The notes beneath the pieces are model-generated. The model saw only the letters and a list, made by a program, of their open reading frames with translations, did no database searches and was not told the DNA's origin. From CAYTZO01 sp964442525 (lineage in GTDB: Bacteria > Patescibacteriota > Microgenomatia > UBA10105 > UBA927): DNA of 31,326 nucleotides. Positions 8,500-15,365 of the stretch are shown here, piece after piece. Position numbers and translations under genes: made by a program. Where the stretch lies: assembly GCA_964442525.1 (NCBI GenBank), contig CAYTZO010000007.1, forward strand, positions 1 to 31,326, in the 5' to 3' direction. The first letter of the stretch is position 1, and every line of letters begins with the position of its first letter.

Positions 8500-8775
8500 A
8501 TGGACAATGAAACGACCCTCCTCGAGCAATCAGAAAAACGCATCAAAATCATAAAGGGGCAGTTAGATGGATTATTAAATATGATGAAAGACGATGCGTA
8601 CTGTACCAACCTTTTGGACCAAAGTTATGCGATTCAAAATTCACTCAAAAGCCTTGATATTCTTATTCTTGAACGCCACCTCCGCCGGCATGTCGTGCAG
8701 CAGTTTAAAGAAGAAAAAGAAAGGGCTATAAAAGAATTAGTAGAAGTTTTTAAACGAAAACAAAAAAGCGAATAA
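8500..8775 (+). CDS. csoR: CsoR/RcnR-family metal-sensing repressor
   Basis: A 91-aa all-helical DNA-binding protein (DUF156). The IKIIKGQLDGLLNMMKDD segment and YCTNLLDQ (34-41) are diagnostic. The sensor residues are Cys35, His60 and His64 (ERHLRRHV). CsoR copper sensors carry Cys-His-Cys at these positions; RcnR (Ni/Co) carries Cys-His-His plus His3. Here residue 3 is Asn, so the set is N-C-H-H and the metal cannot be assigned. It heads a seven-gene operon and sits directly after the operator it probably binds. The symbol denotes the family, not a proven copper function. Confidence 0.88.
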   Translation: MDNETTLLEQSEKRIKIIKGQLDGLLNMMKDDAYCTNLLDQSYAIQNSLKSLDILILERHLRRHVVQQFKEEKERAIKELVEVFKRKQKSE

Positions 8776-8795
8776 AGAAATAATTGAGAATACGT

Positions 8796-8972
8796 ATGGA
8801 GTGCTGCTCTGGTCAAAACAAAAACGACAATCCTCCTCCGGCTCATCATGCCGGATCAGACGAAGCCCCACAGACCAAGCCTCATGGCGGCGGCTTATTT
8901 CAGGTTCTCCAGTGGGTTTTTATGATTGGCCTGGTCGTCTATGCTGTAGCGAAAATATCAAAATTATTATGA
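8796..8972 (+). CDS. Small Cys/His-tailed single-pass membrane protein
   Basis: A 58-aa protein, MECCSGQNK at the N-terminus, with vicinal Cys3-Cys4, His-His at 17-18 and His29, followed by one transmembrane helix (about 35-55). I do not recognise a named family. The CC pair and histidines suggest a metal-binding tail. The ATG at 8796 is preferred to an upstream TTG (8784). It begins 20 bp after the CsoR-like gene and overlaps the next gene by 4 bp, so it is a genuine operon member. Confidence 0.65.
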   Translation: MECCSGQNKNDNPPPAHHAGSDEAPQTKPHGGGLFQVLQWVFMIGLVVYAVAKISKLL

Positions 8973-10315
8973 GCAATAAATTCCTTGGCATCATGTTCCT
9001 CGTGGGCGCGGTTATCTATGGTTTAGTCACCGGTTTTGTAATCAATCACGGAATACATCCGGTTAATATCTTGGGAACAATGATTCTTTTTGCCACAGGC
9101 TTGGCTTTATTGCGTCCCAACATTTTTCAGGGCCTGGTACTTAATCTCACGTTAGCTCCGCAACCTCCCGCGACGGGAGATTCCGGGTCTCTCGCCCCTG
9201 CGCCGCCGAGCCGGAATTCGCCTTCCGCAGTGGGGGAAACCAATGCACAAGAAGACAAACCGCCCCAGGGGATACCTGTTGAGCCCGCTAGCCAGAGAGT
9301 GAAAATATTTTTTGTGAGTTTAGCGTTTATCCTCCTTACCGCAATTATTATTGCTCTTACCTACCTTGCCACCTCAGCAGGCGAGACCTTAACAACTATT
9401 CTTTCTTTTGCCGGTGGAGTTTCCAACATCGTTTTACCCTGTACGTTGCCCTTGGTGTTTATCATCGTGCCTCTCTCTATGGGGAAAGGATACAAGAAAG
9501 GCCTTATGATGGCCATACTGTTTGGTCTGGGATTGACCGTTATGCTGGCTATCTACGGCGCCGGCATTGCGTTAGTGGGCAAATATCTTGGCCTTGATCA
9601 GGCAACAAAAATTCTCTACATCATTGCCGGCGTCGCTGCCTTTATTTTTGGTTTGTCGACCCTTGCGCTGATAACGTTCGAAATGCCTTCCTATTCCAAA
9701 ATACCTTCATTTATCCAGAAACAGCCCGATTATTTTAAAGCGCTTTTTTTGGGACTTTTCCTCGGTAACGCCGGCGTCGGTTGTCCGAATCCGGTGACGT
9801 ATCTTATTTTAACGGTCGCGGCGGGAACGGGCAGCGTTGCCGTGGGTGCATGGTACATGGCAGTCAACGGGTTGGGAAGGGCGCTGCCCCTTATTTTTCT
9901 TTCCGTGTTGGGGATCCTCGGCGTCAATGCGACGGGAATATTACTCAAACAGAGAAAGACAATAGACCGGATCACCGGCTGGGCGTTGGTAAGTCTTTCG
10001 GCTTTTATCGTCCTCAATGGCTTCTTTGGCCATTTGTGGTACGAGGGCTCCGTGTTTCACGAAGGACTCAATGTGGCGTTTGGTAAACTGGGAGGCCCGC
10101 GCATCACGGAGGCAGATATTCCAATTCAGCAGTTTGAACAGGCAGTGCCCTATTATAGACTAGGAGCGTGGTTTAATTTGCTCTTACCGATTGTGATTCT
10201 TTTGTGGTATTCCCTAAAGAAAAAGGGTGAAATATCAAAAAAGACCTTTTGGATACTCGCGATAATTTTTGTTCTTTGGGGATTGCTTACATTTCCCATT
10301 GGTCTTAAACTGTAA
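8969..10315 (+). CDS. DsbD/CcdA-family thiol-disulfide membrane protein
   Basis: A 448-aa membrane protein. Two N-terminal helices (about 5-25, 32-55) are joined by a Pro/Ala-rich linker (about 62-108) to a six-helix DsbD/CcdA-like core. The two expected membrane Cys lie at the start of each half of the inverted repeat: Cys158 in VLPCTLPL and Cys272 in GVGCPNPVTY. Such cores pass electrons from cytoplasmic thiols across the membrane; relatives in the same superfamily are linked to metal or sulfur handling. The C-terminal part adds a loop (about 370-405) and two more helices. The ATG overlaps the preceding stop. The operon lacks a metal P-type ATPase, so this is the only large membrane protein present to act in transport or reduction. 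Confidence 0.8.
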   Translation: MSNKFLGIMFLVGAVIYGLVTGFVINHGIHPVNILGTMILFATGLALLRPNIFQGLVLNLTLAPQPPATGDSGSLAPAPPSRNSPSAVGETNAQEDKPPQGIPVEPASQRVKIFFVSLAFILLTAIIIALTYLATSAGETLTTILSFAGGVSNIVLPCTLPLVFIIVPLSMGKGYKKGLMMAILFGLGLTVMLAIYGAGIALVGKYLGLDQATKILYIIAGVAAFIFGLSTLALITFEMPSYSKIPSFIQKQPDYFKALFLGLFLGNAGVGCPNPVTYLILTVAAGTGSVAVGAWYMAVNGLGRALPLIFLSVLGILGVNATGILLKQRKTIDRITGWALVSLSAFIVLNGFFGHLWYEGSVFHEGLNVAFGKLGGPRITEADIPIQQFEQAVPYYRLGAWFNLLLPIVILLWYSLKKKGEISKKTFWILAIIFVLWGLLTFPIGLKL

Positions 10316-10320
10316 TTACT

Positions 10321-10539
10321 ATGGCAGTGAAAACGTATACGATTTCCGGCATGGATTGCGGCAGTTGTGCCGTGTCTATTGAAATGTTCTTACAGAATCA
10401 GGCGGGGGTAAAGTCCGCAAAAGTCAGCTTCGAGAAAAAAGAACTTACCGTAGAAAGTAGTGAGAAAGAGTTTGATTTTCAGAAAAGCAGCCAGGAACTT
10501 AGGCATATGGGATATACGCTTACGGAAAAATCGTCATGA
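10321..10539 (+). CDS. Heavy-metal-associated (HMA) domain protein, CopZ-like
   Basis: A 72-aa cytoplasmic ferredoxin-fold metallochaperone. The metal site GMDCGSCA gives Cys13 and Cys16 in the standard MxCxxC arrangement, followed by VKSAKVSFEKKELTV typical of the fold. It starts 5 bp after the DsbD-like gene without an SD and overlaps the thioredoxin-like gene by 4 bp. In related systems such proteins carry Cu(I) or another soft metal; here it may deliver metal to, or exchange thiols with, the DsbD-like protein. Confidence 0.88.
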   Translation: MAVKTYTISGMDCGSCAVSIEMFLQNQAGVKSAKVSFEKKELTVESSEKEFDFQKSSQELRHMGYTLTEKSS

Positions 10540-10796
10540 TAAATATTCAATTTATCACGTCTGTGGGATGCGTCGAATGCGAAAGGGCAAAAAAAATTTT
10601 TGAAGAGCTCAAGCCGCAGTACCCCGAGATGCATATTGAGGAAATTGACGTTACTACCCCCAAAGGGATGGAGCTTATTCAAAAATATGGCATTATGGCT
10701 TCTCCGGGAATCGTGATTAACGGAGAGCTTTTTTCCACAGGTGCGCTCAACCGGGAAGAATTTATAAAAAAACTACAAAGCCTAAAGGATAAATGA
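10536..10796 (+). CDS. Small thioredoxin/glutaredoxin-like redox protein
   Basis: An 86-aa thioredoxin-fold protein. The redox motif is Cys12-Val-Glu-Cys15 (SVGCVECERAKKIFEEL), and the cis-proline lies in MASPGIVING (about 64-73). It resembles the small-disulfide thioredoxin group found beside DsbD-like and HMA proteins. It should shuttle electrons to the membrane Cys pair of the operon's DsbD-like protein. It overlaps the genes on both sides by 4 bp. Confidence 0.85.
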   Translation: MINIQFITSVGCVECERAKKIFEELKPQYPEMHIEEIDVTTPKGMELIQKYGIMASPGIVINGELFSTGALNREEFIKKLQSLKDK

Positions 10797-11005
10797 ATTT
10801 ATTTGTCATCGGATTAACCCTGGATACGGTCGGAAAAGTACTGCTTGGGGCAACTGTGCTTATGGTTCACCGGTTTGTGATGAGGGAACATAAGATTGAC
10901 GGCCGTGTTTTGCGAACCATGAGGCGGGAGCAACTGTTGGGAATAACGGGAATCGTGTTTATCGTTGTGGGATACATCATGCAAGTATTCTTCTCTTACG
11001 TATAA
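10793..11005 (+). CDS. Small two-helix membrane protein
   Basis: A 70-aa protein with two hydrophobic segments (about 3-26 and 46-68) around a basic loop (HRFVMREHKIDGRVLRTMRREQ). I do not recognise a family. The 4-bp overlap with the thioredoxin-like gene shows it is coupled to the CsoR-headed operon. It has no Cys. Confidence 0.65.
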   Translation: MNLFVIGLTLDTVGKVLLGATVLMVHRFVMREHKIDGRVLRTMRREQLLGITGIVFIVVGYIMQVFFSYV

Positions 11006-11024
11006 GAGGGGAGGTGAGAACATC

Positions 11025-11291
11025 GTGAAACATACGCAGGTTTTAGGAAACGCTTTTGCCTTAACCGCCGCCATAGTTTGGATTATCTGCAGCCTATTTA
11101 TTTGGCTTTTGCCTGATTTTTCTTTAACAGTTATCCGCTGGTTGGCTATGGGTCTTGATATCAGCGCCTTGGGAAGGTTTAATTTGGATTTCGGCACCTT
11201 TTTGATCGGCGGAATTACCATAACGGTCTCGGCTTGGATCGGAGGATATATATTGGGATGGAGTATTGAGTATTTTCGAAAAGGCAAATAA
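11025..11291 (+). CDS. Small membrane protein, DUF5676-like
   Basis: An 88-aa protein with two hydrophobic segments (about 8-30 and 55-80) and a C-terminal EYFRKGK. The length and layout resemble DUF5676 membrane proteins (recalled, not searched). The GTG start at 11025 is set by the strongest SD in the operon, GGGGAGGTGA (11009-11018), about 6 nt upstream. It is the last gene before the terminator. Function is unknown; its position links it to the metal/thiol operon. Confidence 0.65.
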   Translation: MKHTQVLGNAFALTAAIVWIICSLFIWLLPDFSLTVIRWLAMGLDISALGRFNLDFGTFLIGGITITVSAWIGGYILGWSIEYFRKGK

Positions 11292-11295
11292 ACCC

Positions 11296-11320
11296 CCTGG
11301 CCATAGGCCGGGATTTTTTT
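11296..11320 (+). terminator. Intrinsic terminator of the CsoR-headed operon
   Basis: CCTGGCC-ATA-GGCCGGG (7-bp stem including one G-T pair) is followed by A and seven T (11314-11320). It lies 4 nt after the last stop codon. Confidence 0.88.
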
Positions 11321-11372
11321 GGCATATTGGAGCCGTGCACGAACGGCCGCGTTTTTGACTTCCTCGACCGTA

Positions 11373-11395
11373 TTTGGGGACGGTCCTTGAATATC
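11373..11395 (+). repeat. Left copy of a perfect 23-bp inverted repeat
   Basis: Begins TTTGGGGACGGTCC and is the exact reverse complement of 12201-12223. The core GGAC-G-GTCC is itself palindromic, as in REP-like elements. Together the copies bracket an 851-bp segment holding one membrane-protein gene. Confidence 0.85.
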
Positions 11396-11462
11396 TTGTT
11401 AGAGCGCTCCAGAAATGATATAGTTTGCCCGTCCAATTTGGAGTGCCTCTTTACATCTTTGC

Positions 11463-11468
11463 TATACT
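11463..11468 (+). promoter_or_regulatory. -10 box of the lycopene-cyclase-like gene
   Basis: TATACT ends 6 nt before the ATG at 11475, which predicts a leaderless mRNA. No good -35 is visible (TTGGAG at 11438-11443 is 19 bp away). Confidence 0.6.
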
Positions 11469-11474
11469 AATTCT

Positions 11475-12257
11475 ATGCAAGGATATACCTACGCCTATCT
11501 TGTATACGACCTTTTTTTTCTTGCTGCCTGGCTTATCATCTTCTGGAGAGTGAAATACGCGCGGCGCCCCATGCTTATCATGAGCCTGTTGGCGGCTCCC
11601 TTCGGACCAATTTCTGAGCTTTGGTATTTTACTGATTATTGGAGGCCTGCGATTGCTTTGCCGCTTCCGTTTATCGGCGGCGTGGAAGACGTGCTGTTTG
11701 CCTTTGCCATTGGCGGCATCGGCGCGTTTGCTTATGAGTCTTTTTTTGTCAGGGGGTTATGTACGTGTAAGGAAAAGAAGCTCAAACGGGAATGGTTTTT
11801 ATTGGTTTTTTTTGCAGTCATTGGGACATCAATGGTTATCCTCAATAATTTCTTCGGCATAAATTCCATTTTTGCCAGTTCCATTGCCATGATACTGCTG
11901 GCCGGGATCATGATTGCCATGCGACCTGATTTGGCTATCAATGCAGTGGGATCTGCATGTATGGTAGCTGGCATTATGTTTGTCATTTACTTTTTGGGTC
12001 AGGAAATCTTTCCGGCTGCTCATGCGTGGATGCTGCGCGTTTGGAAACTTTCGGCAACGTCGCAAGGGGTGATTCTTTTCAAACACATCCCATGGACGGA
12101 GCTCCTTTGGGGATTTTCTTGGGGTTTAGTGTGGGGACCAATGTACGAGTTTCTTGTGGGAGCCCGGACGATAGCGTTCCGCTCTAGAGCATTTGGACGG
12201 GATATTCAAGGACCGTCCCCAAAGAGGTTTAGCGTTGGAAAAAAAAGAGGAAGATGA
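11475..12257 (+). CDS. Polytopic membrane protein, lycopene cyclase domain-like
   Basis: A 260-aa protein with about seven hydrophobic segments. Two motifs, PLPFIGGVEDVLFAFAIGG (about 63-81) and IPWTELLWGFSWGLVWGP (about 205-222), look like the paired P-x-E-E/D-x-x-F/W segments of CrtYc/CrtYd-type lycopene cyclases. No other carotenoid gene is in the window, so the substrate is open. The last codons (RDIQGPSPKRFSVGKKRGR) run through the right inverted repeat and overlap the convergent uppP by 29 bp, so the C-terminus may have been replaced when the repeat inserted. Superfamily assignment is tentative. Confidence 0.5.
   Translation: MQGYTYAYLVYDLFFLAAWLIIFWRVKYARRPMLIMSLLAAPFGPISELWYFTDYWRPAIALPLPFIGGVEDVLFAFAIGGIGAFAYESFFVRGLCTCKEKKLKREWFLLVFFAVIGTSMVILNNFFGINSIFASSIAMILLAGIMIAMRPDLAINAVGSACMVAGIMFVIYFLGQEIFPAAHAWMLRVWKLSATSQGVILFKHIPWTELLWGFSWGLVWGPMYEFLVGARTIAFRSRAFGRDIQGPSPKRFSVGKKRGR
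12201..12223 (-). repeat. Right copy of the 23-bp inverted repeat
   Basis: Exact reverse complement of 11373-11395. It lies inside the 3' end of the lycopene-cyclase-like gene and 5 bp from the uppP stop. No obvious target-site duplication flanks the pair. Confidence 0.85.
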
Positions 12258-13008
12258 GCAGAGCGCCGAGCGCGAGCCGGTAGAAGCCAAACGATGAAAG
12301 CGTATGGCTTTGTAAGAAAGAGATAAACCATTTTACCGCGATAATGGCACTAAGGAATGCCGCGAAAAAACCAACCAGCAGAACTTTCATAGCGGAAACG
12401 TCGCTGAACAAAAAGGGCGCGGTTTTAATGGCATCCAATCCTGCGGCTGCTCCAAGCGTTGGAATTGCCAAGAGGAAAGAATACGTTGCTGCCTCATCGC
12501 GCTTCACTCCGAGGATCATAAGTCCAAGGATTACTGCACCCGCCCGTGACACTCCGGGGATAACGGCGAGCGCCTGAACGAGTCCGATAGCAATCGCATG
12601 AGAAACCGTTAATTCCCCTATGGTGCGGCGGAGTTTTTGCCTTTGGAATGTTTCGAACAAGATAAAAAAGATGCCAACGACCACAAAGACGCCAAGCTGA
12701 ATAAATGCATTTTCAAAAAAGACATTCTTTATGACGCGGTAAAGTGCAAGTCCCACAACGGCAGTCGGTACGAAAGAATAAAGTAATTTTATTATCAGTT
12801 TGCGGCTGGTTCGAAGCGTCGGCCAATAGAGGACAACCACGGCCAAAATTGCGCCGGATTGAATGATGACTTCAAACGCTTTTTGAAAATCCGTTTGAGC
12901 GATTCCCAACAGTCGCGACGTCCAAATAAGATGAAAGGTGGAGGAAATCGGCAGAAATTCCGTCAGCCCTTCTATGATTCCGAGCAGCGCAGCACTAATG
13001 ATGTTCAT
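12229..13008 (-). CDS. uppP: Undecaprenyl-diphosphatase (BacA family)
   Basis: A 259-aa integral membrane enzyme that removes a phosphate from undecaprenyl diphosphate, recycling the lipid carrier for peptidoglycan. Glu13 and Glu17 in EGLTEFLPISSTFHL and PGVSRAG (151-157, with Arg155) are the catalytic motifs. Length is typical. The ATG at 13008 is preferred over one three codons upstream (13017), because TATAAT on the minus strand (13021-13016) overlaps the upstream ATG and lies 7 nt before 13008. It ends inside the 3' end of the convergent membrane-protein gene. It supplies the lipid cycle used by the two PBPs in this window. Confidence 0.93.
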   Translation of the reverse strand: MNIISAALLGIIEGLTEFLPISSTFHLIWTSRLLGIAQTDFQKAFEVIIQSGAILAVVVLYWPTLRTSRKLIIKLLYSFVPTAVVGLALYRVIKNVFFENAFIQLGVFVVVGIFFILFETFQRQKLRRTIGELTVSHAIAIGLVQALAVIPGVSRAGAVILGLMILGVKRDEAATYSFLLAIPTLGAAAGLDAIKTAPFLFSDVSAMKVLLVGFFAAFLSAIIAVKWFISFLQSHTLSSFGFYRLALGALLIFLFFFQR

Positions 13009-13015
13009 GGAAGTC

Positions 13016-13021
13016 ATTATA
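13016..13021 (-). promoter_or_regulatory. -10 box of uppP
   Basis: TATAAT on the minus strand ends 7 nt before the ATG at 13008, predicting a leaderless mRNA. The -35 region is weak (TTTTAG 17 bp upstream). Confidence 0.55.
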
Positions 13022-13090
13022 CAGAAAGAGGAAGCTTCCTAAAACACCAGGTATCCCCATTCGCGGAAAACCGCAACCGGATCGGGAGCT

Positions 13091-14245
13091 TCATCGAATC
13101 TTCGGCACTTGTTCCCAAGGGAATTCGCTCCGGCCAAAGAATCCGCCTACGGCAGCTGACGCAAAGCGCGGTTGGAACAGATCGAGCCGGTCGATGATTT
13201 CACTAACAGAAAGGGGGAGAATTTTTTCCTGGAATTTATACAGTTCTCCCTCGGTTATCCCGCGGGCGCGACTTCCAAACGTTTTGATATTGACCGATCG
13301 CGGATCGGGTTGCCCAAGCGAATAGGAGACCTCGAGTTGGACTCTCCCGGCAAGATTATTCGCCACGAGCGCTTTTGCGACATACCGCGCTGCCATGGCC
13401 CCACTAAAATCTACTTTTGTTGGGTCTTTGCCATTGAGGCCACCACCGCCGACCGGACACCGTCCACCCATTTGATCAATAACAATTTTTCTATTGTCGG
13501 CCCCTGCATCTGCCGTCGGACCAAACGCCGAATGAAATCCGTTGACGATGAGTTGTTCCATGCTGATCCAGAAATTAAGTGGATCGAGAGTTGGTTCAAC
13601 AACCTTTTTGTAAATGTCTTCACGCAGTTGCCCCTTTTCCACATGATAGTCATGGGAGGCAGCAATAGTAACTTCTTCAACGCTTACCGGTTTTCCATTT
13701 TGATAGCGGATGACGACCTGTGATTTTCCGTCCGGCCGAAGGTAGGGAAGCTCACTGCTTTTGAAAACTTGAGTAAGTTTATTTGTGAGCGCGTGGGCAA
13801 TCATGATGGGCATCGGCATCAGCTCCGGTCCATCTCCCGAGAAAGCACCGGAAATCATGATGCCTTGGTCGCCGGCCCGGGCTTTTTTGTGAGACACGGC
13901 CTTATCGATATCAACAGATTGCTCAGTGAGAAGAATTCTCACGTCTTCCATACCGTCATAAAACCCATAGGAAGGATCGGTATATCCAATGTCCCTGATA
14001 ACACTACGTGCAATCGTCTCATAATCGAGCGTGACCCCTTTCGGAAGTGTTACTTCTCCAAATAGGAGGAGGCTTCCTCCTCTTTCATGTCCTTTTGCGC
14101 CGGCTTGTAGCGCAACTCTTGGTCGTATGCCAAGAGGCGCGGAGCTCTCAATAGCATTATCGAGAGCTGTCGCGACAATTTTATCGCACATTTTGTCTGG
14201 ATGTCCTTCCGTAACAGACTCTGCAGTTTCAAGGTAAGTTCTCAT
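13091..14245 (-). CDS. metK: S-adenosylmethionine synthetase
   Basis: A 384-aa cytoplasmic enzyme that makes SAM from methionine and ATP. Motifs are GHPDK (14-18), ARAGDQGIMISGAF (122-135) and GKDPTKVDFSGAMAARYVAK in the C-terminal half. The usual GGGAFSGKDPTK loop reads GGGGLNGKDPTK, a mild variation. The start is fixed by GGAAAGGA just upstream and by homology of MRTYLETAESVTEGHPDK. The gene is preceded by a SAM-I riboswitch and terminator, so SAM should shut off its own synthesis by transcription attenuation. Confidence 0.96.
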   Translation of the reverse strand: MRTYLETAESVTEGHPDKMCDKIVATALDNAIESSAPLGIRPRVALQAGAKGHERGGSLLLFGEVTLPKGVTLDYETIARSVIRDIGYTDPSYGFYDGMEDVRILLTEQSVDIDKAVSHKKARAGDQGIMISGAFSGDGPELMPMPIMIAHALTNKLTQVFKSSELPYLRPDGKSQVVIRYQNGKPVSVEEVTIAASHDYHVEKGQLREDIYKKVVEPTLDPLNFWISMEQLIVNGFHSAFGPTADAGADNRKIVIDQMGGRCPVGGGGLNGKDPTKVDFSGAMAARYVAKALVANNLAGRVQLEVSYSLGQPDPRSVNIKTFGSRARGITEGELYKFQEKILPLSVSEIIDRLDLFQPRFASAAVGGFFGRSEFPWEQVPKIR

Positions 14246-14271
14246 ATATCCTTTCCGTGGCGTTTTGCCAC

Positions 14272-14297
14272 AAAAAAACCGCATGGGTGGCATGCGG
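14272..14297 (-). terminator. Riboswitch-controlled terminator before metK
   Basis: On the minus strand CCGCATG-CCACC-CATGCGG (14297-14279) is followed by seven T (14278-14272). A CGCATG copy between aptamer and terminator (14329-14324) could compete for the 3' arm and act in an antiterminator; this pairing is inferred. A second small hairpin GTGGC-AAAAC-GCCAC (14271-14257) directly abuts the metK SD. Confidence 0.85.
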
Positions 14298-14331
14298 AAC
14301 AATACAATTACCAATGGTTTGTCATGCGTAT

Positions 14332-14439
14332 GACCATATCGTTTCCCGCCGTTAGCGGGGAGCTAGCTGGAGCACCCTTCCCAAAGGGTTGCTGGATGGA
14401 TCAACGGGCTAGGTCCCTCCCCATCCTCTTGATACCACC
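14332..14439 (-). ncRNA. SAM-I (S-box) riboswitch aptamer upstream of metK
   Basis: The minus strand shows the S-box core. P1 is GGTGGTATC (14439-14431) pairing with GATATGGTC (14340-14332), with one mismatch and wobbles. It is followed by AAGAG, P2 GGATGG/CCATCC enclosing the conserved GAGGGACCTAGCCCGTTGAT, then CAGCAACC. P3 is ACCCTT-TGGG-AAGGGT, followed by GCTCC. P4 is CCCGC/GCGGG, followed by GAAACGATA. All helices and conserved loops are in order, and the gene it precedes makes SAM. The call rests on reading the pairs by eye. Confidence 0.93.
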
Positions 14440-14443
14440 TGTT

Positions 14444-14472
14444 AGGGTACTCTGGAGTTTTGCTTCTGTCAA
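14444..14472 (-). promoter_or_regulatory. Promoter of the metK riboswitch transcript
   Basis: TTGACA (14472-14467) and TACCCT (14449-14444) on the minus strand are 17 bp apart, and transcription would start just before the aptamer P1. The -35 box overlaps the stop codon of the upstream acetyltransferase gene. Confidence 0.75.
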
Positions 14473-14885
14473 GCGGGGGGGCGGTACGTTGAATAGCTGA
14501 TGCTCATGGAAACTTGACCGGTTTTTTTAAATCCACAGGATTTGTAGAATGGTAAAAGTTTTTCTTCGCAACTAATGGGCATATACATTGCGCCGGCATT
14601 CCGAAGTGCCCGGACGACTTTGTTCATAAGTTTTTGTCCTACTCCTTTTCTCCGATACTCCTTGTGTACAACAAGTTTTTGAATGTAACCGCGCCTCCCA
14701 TCGTATGAACCGAGAACGCTACCGATAACATGCCCTTGATCTTTTGCAAGGAAGCTTAGCCGGGGATTTTTTTCAAGAAACAATTTAAACTGATCATAAT
14801 TATCGAGTTCATTGACAAAATAATTATTTTTCCAGAGCTGCAGCAACTGATCATAATCATTTCTCGTGATAAAGCGGATATCCAT
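14469..14885 (-). CDS. GNAT-family N-acetyltransferase
   Basis: A 138-aa acetyl-CoA-dependent acetyltransferase. The acetyl-CoA loop is YRRKGVGQKL (77-86) after the beta-strand GYIQKLVVHKE, and the C-terminal LPFYKSCGFKKTGQVSM is typical. The ATG at 14885 is chosen because a clean promoter, TTGCGT-17 bp-TATGAT, ends 6 nt upstream; the longer open frame upstream would precede the promoter. The substrate cannot be predicted. Confidence 0.85.
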   Translation of the reverse strand: MDIRFITRNDYDQLLQLWKNNYFVNELDNYDQFKLFLEKNPRLSFLAKDQGHVIGSVLGSYDGRRGYIQKLVVHKEYRRKGVGQKLMNKVVRALRNAGAMYMPISCEEKLLPFYKSCGFKKTGQVSMSISYSTYRPPA

Positions 14886-14891
14886 ATGGAT

Positions 14892-14920
14892 ATCATATGC
14901 AGGAGATGCGCAGAACGCAA
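14892..14920 (-). promoter_or_regulatory. Promoter of the GNAT gene, leaderless
   Basis: TTGCGT (14920-14915) and TATGAT (14897-14892) on the minus strand are 17 bp apart. The start codon follows after 6 nt, so transcription should begin at or beside the ATG. Confidence 0.65.
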
Positions 14921-14949
14921 TCTGATGAAAATAGAAGAGCAAATTGTGA

Positions 14950-14955
14950 TATACT
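14950..14955 (+). promoter_or_regulatory. -10 box of ridA
   Basis: TATACT lies 9 nt before the ATG at 14965, and no SD lies between them. No convincing -35 is present. Confidence 0.5.
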
Positions 14956-14964
14956 ACCTCTATC

Positions 14965-15342
14965 ATGAAACGGAAGGTTGAAACGCCAAAAGCACCCAAA
15001 GCAGCAGGACCATACTCGCAGGCAATCGTTGCCGGCAAGATGATTTTTACTTCCGGTCAAGTGCACCTGACTCCAGAAGGGAAACTTATAGAAGGCACTA
15101 TCGGAGAAAAAACGCATCAGATCATGAAAAATCTTGAGACGATTCTCCAAGAGGCGGGTGCGACATTTCGCGATGTTGTCAAAACTACCATTTATCTTAC
15201 CGACATGTCCGTCTACGGAAAAGTCAACGAGGTATACGGAAGCTATATGGCCGAGCCCTATCCGGCAAGGGAAACAATTTGTGTTCAGGCACTGCCTCTT
15301 GGCGCTGCTTTGGAAATAAGCATGATCGCCATAATGCCGTGA
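14965..15342 (+). CDS. ridA: RidA-family reactive imine/enamine deaminase
   Basis: A 125-aa trimeric YjgF/YER057c/UK114 protein that hydrolyses reactive 2-aminoacrylate-type intermediates. Visible landmarks are GPYSQAIVAGKMIFTSGQV (15-33), the key Arg102 in PARETICVQALPLGA, and Glu117 in ALEISMIAI. Length is normal. It is divergent from the GNAT gene and is followed 23 bp later by cytidine deaminase, probably on the same transcript. Confidence 0.92.
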   Translation: MKRKVETPKAPKAAGPYSQAIVAGKMIFTSGQVHLTPEGKLIEGTIGEKTHQIMKNLETILQEAGATFRDVVKTTIYLTDMSVYGKVNEVYGSYMAEPYPARETICVQALPLGAALEISMIAIMP

Positions 15343-15365
15343 ATGCTACTAGGGGAGTGCAAGCG

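Noticed and set aside
13172..13723. Long plus-strand open frame opposite metK
   Set aside because: It lies wholly antisense to conserved MetK coding sequence and its translation shows no domain or membrane pattern.
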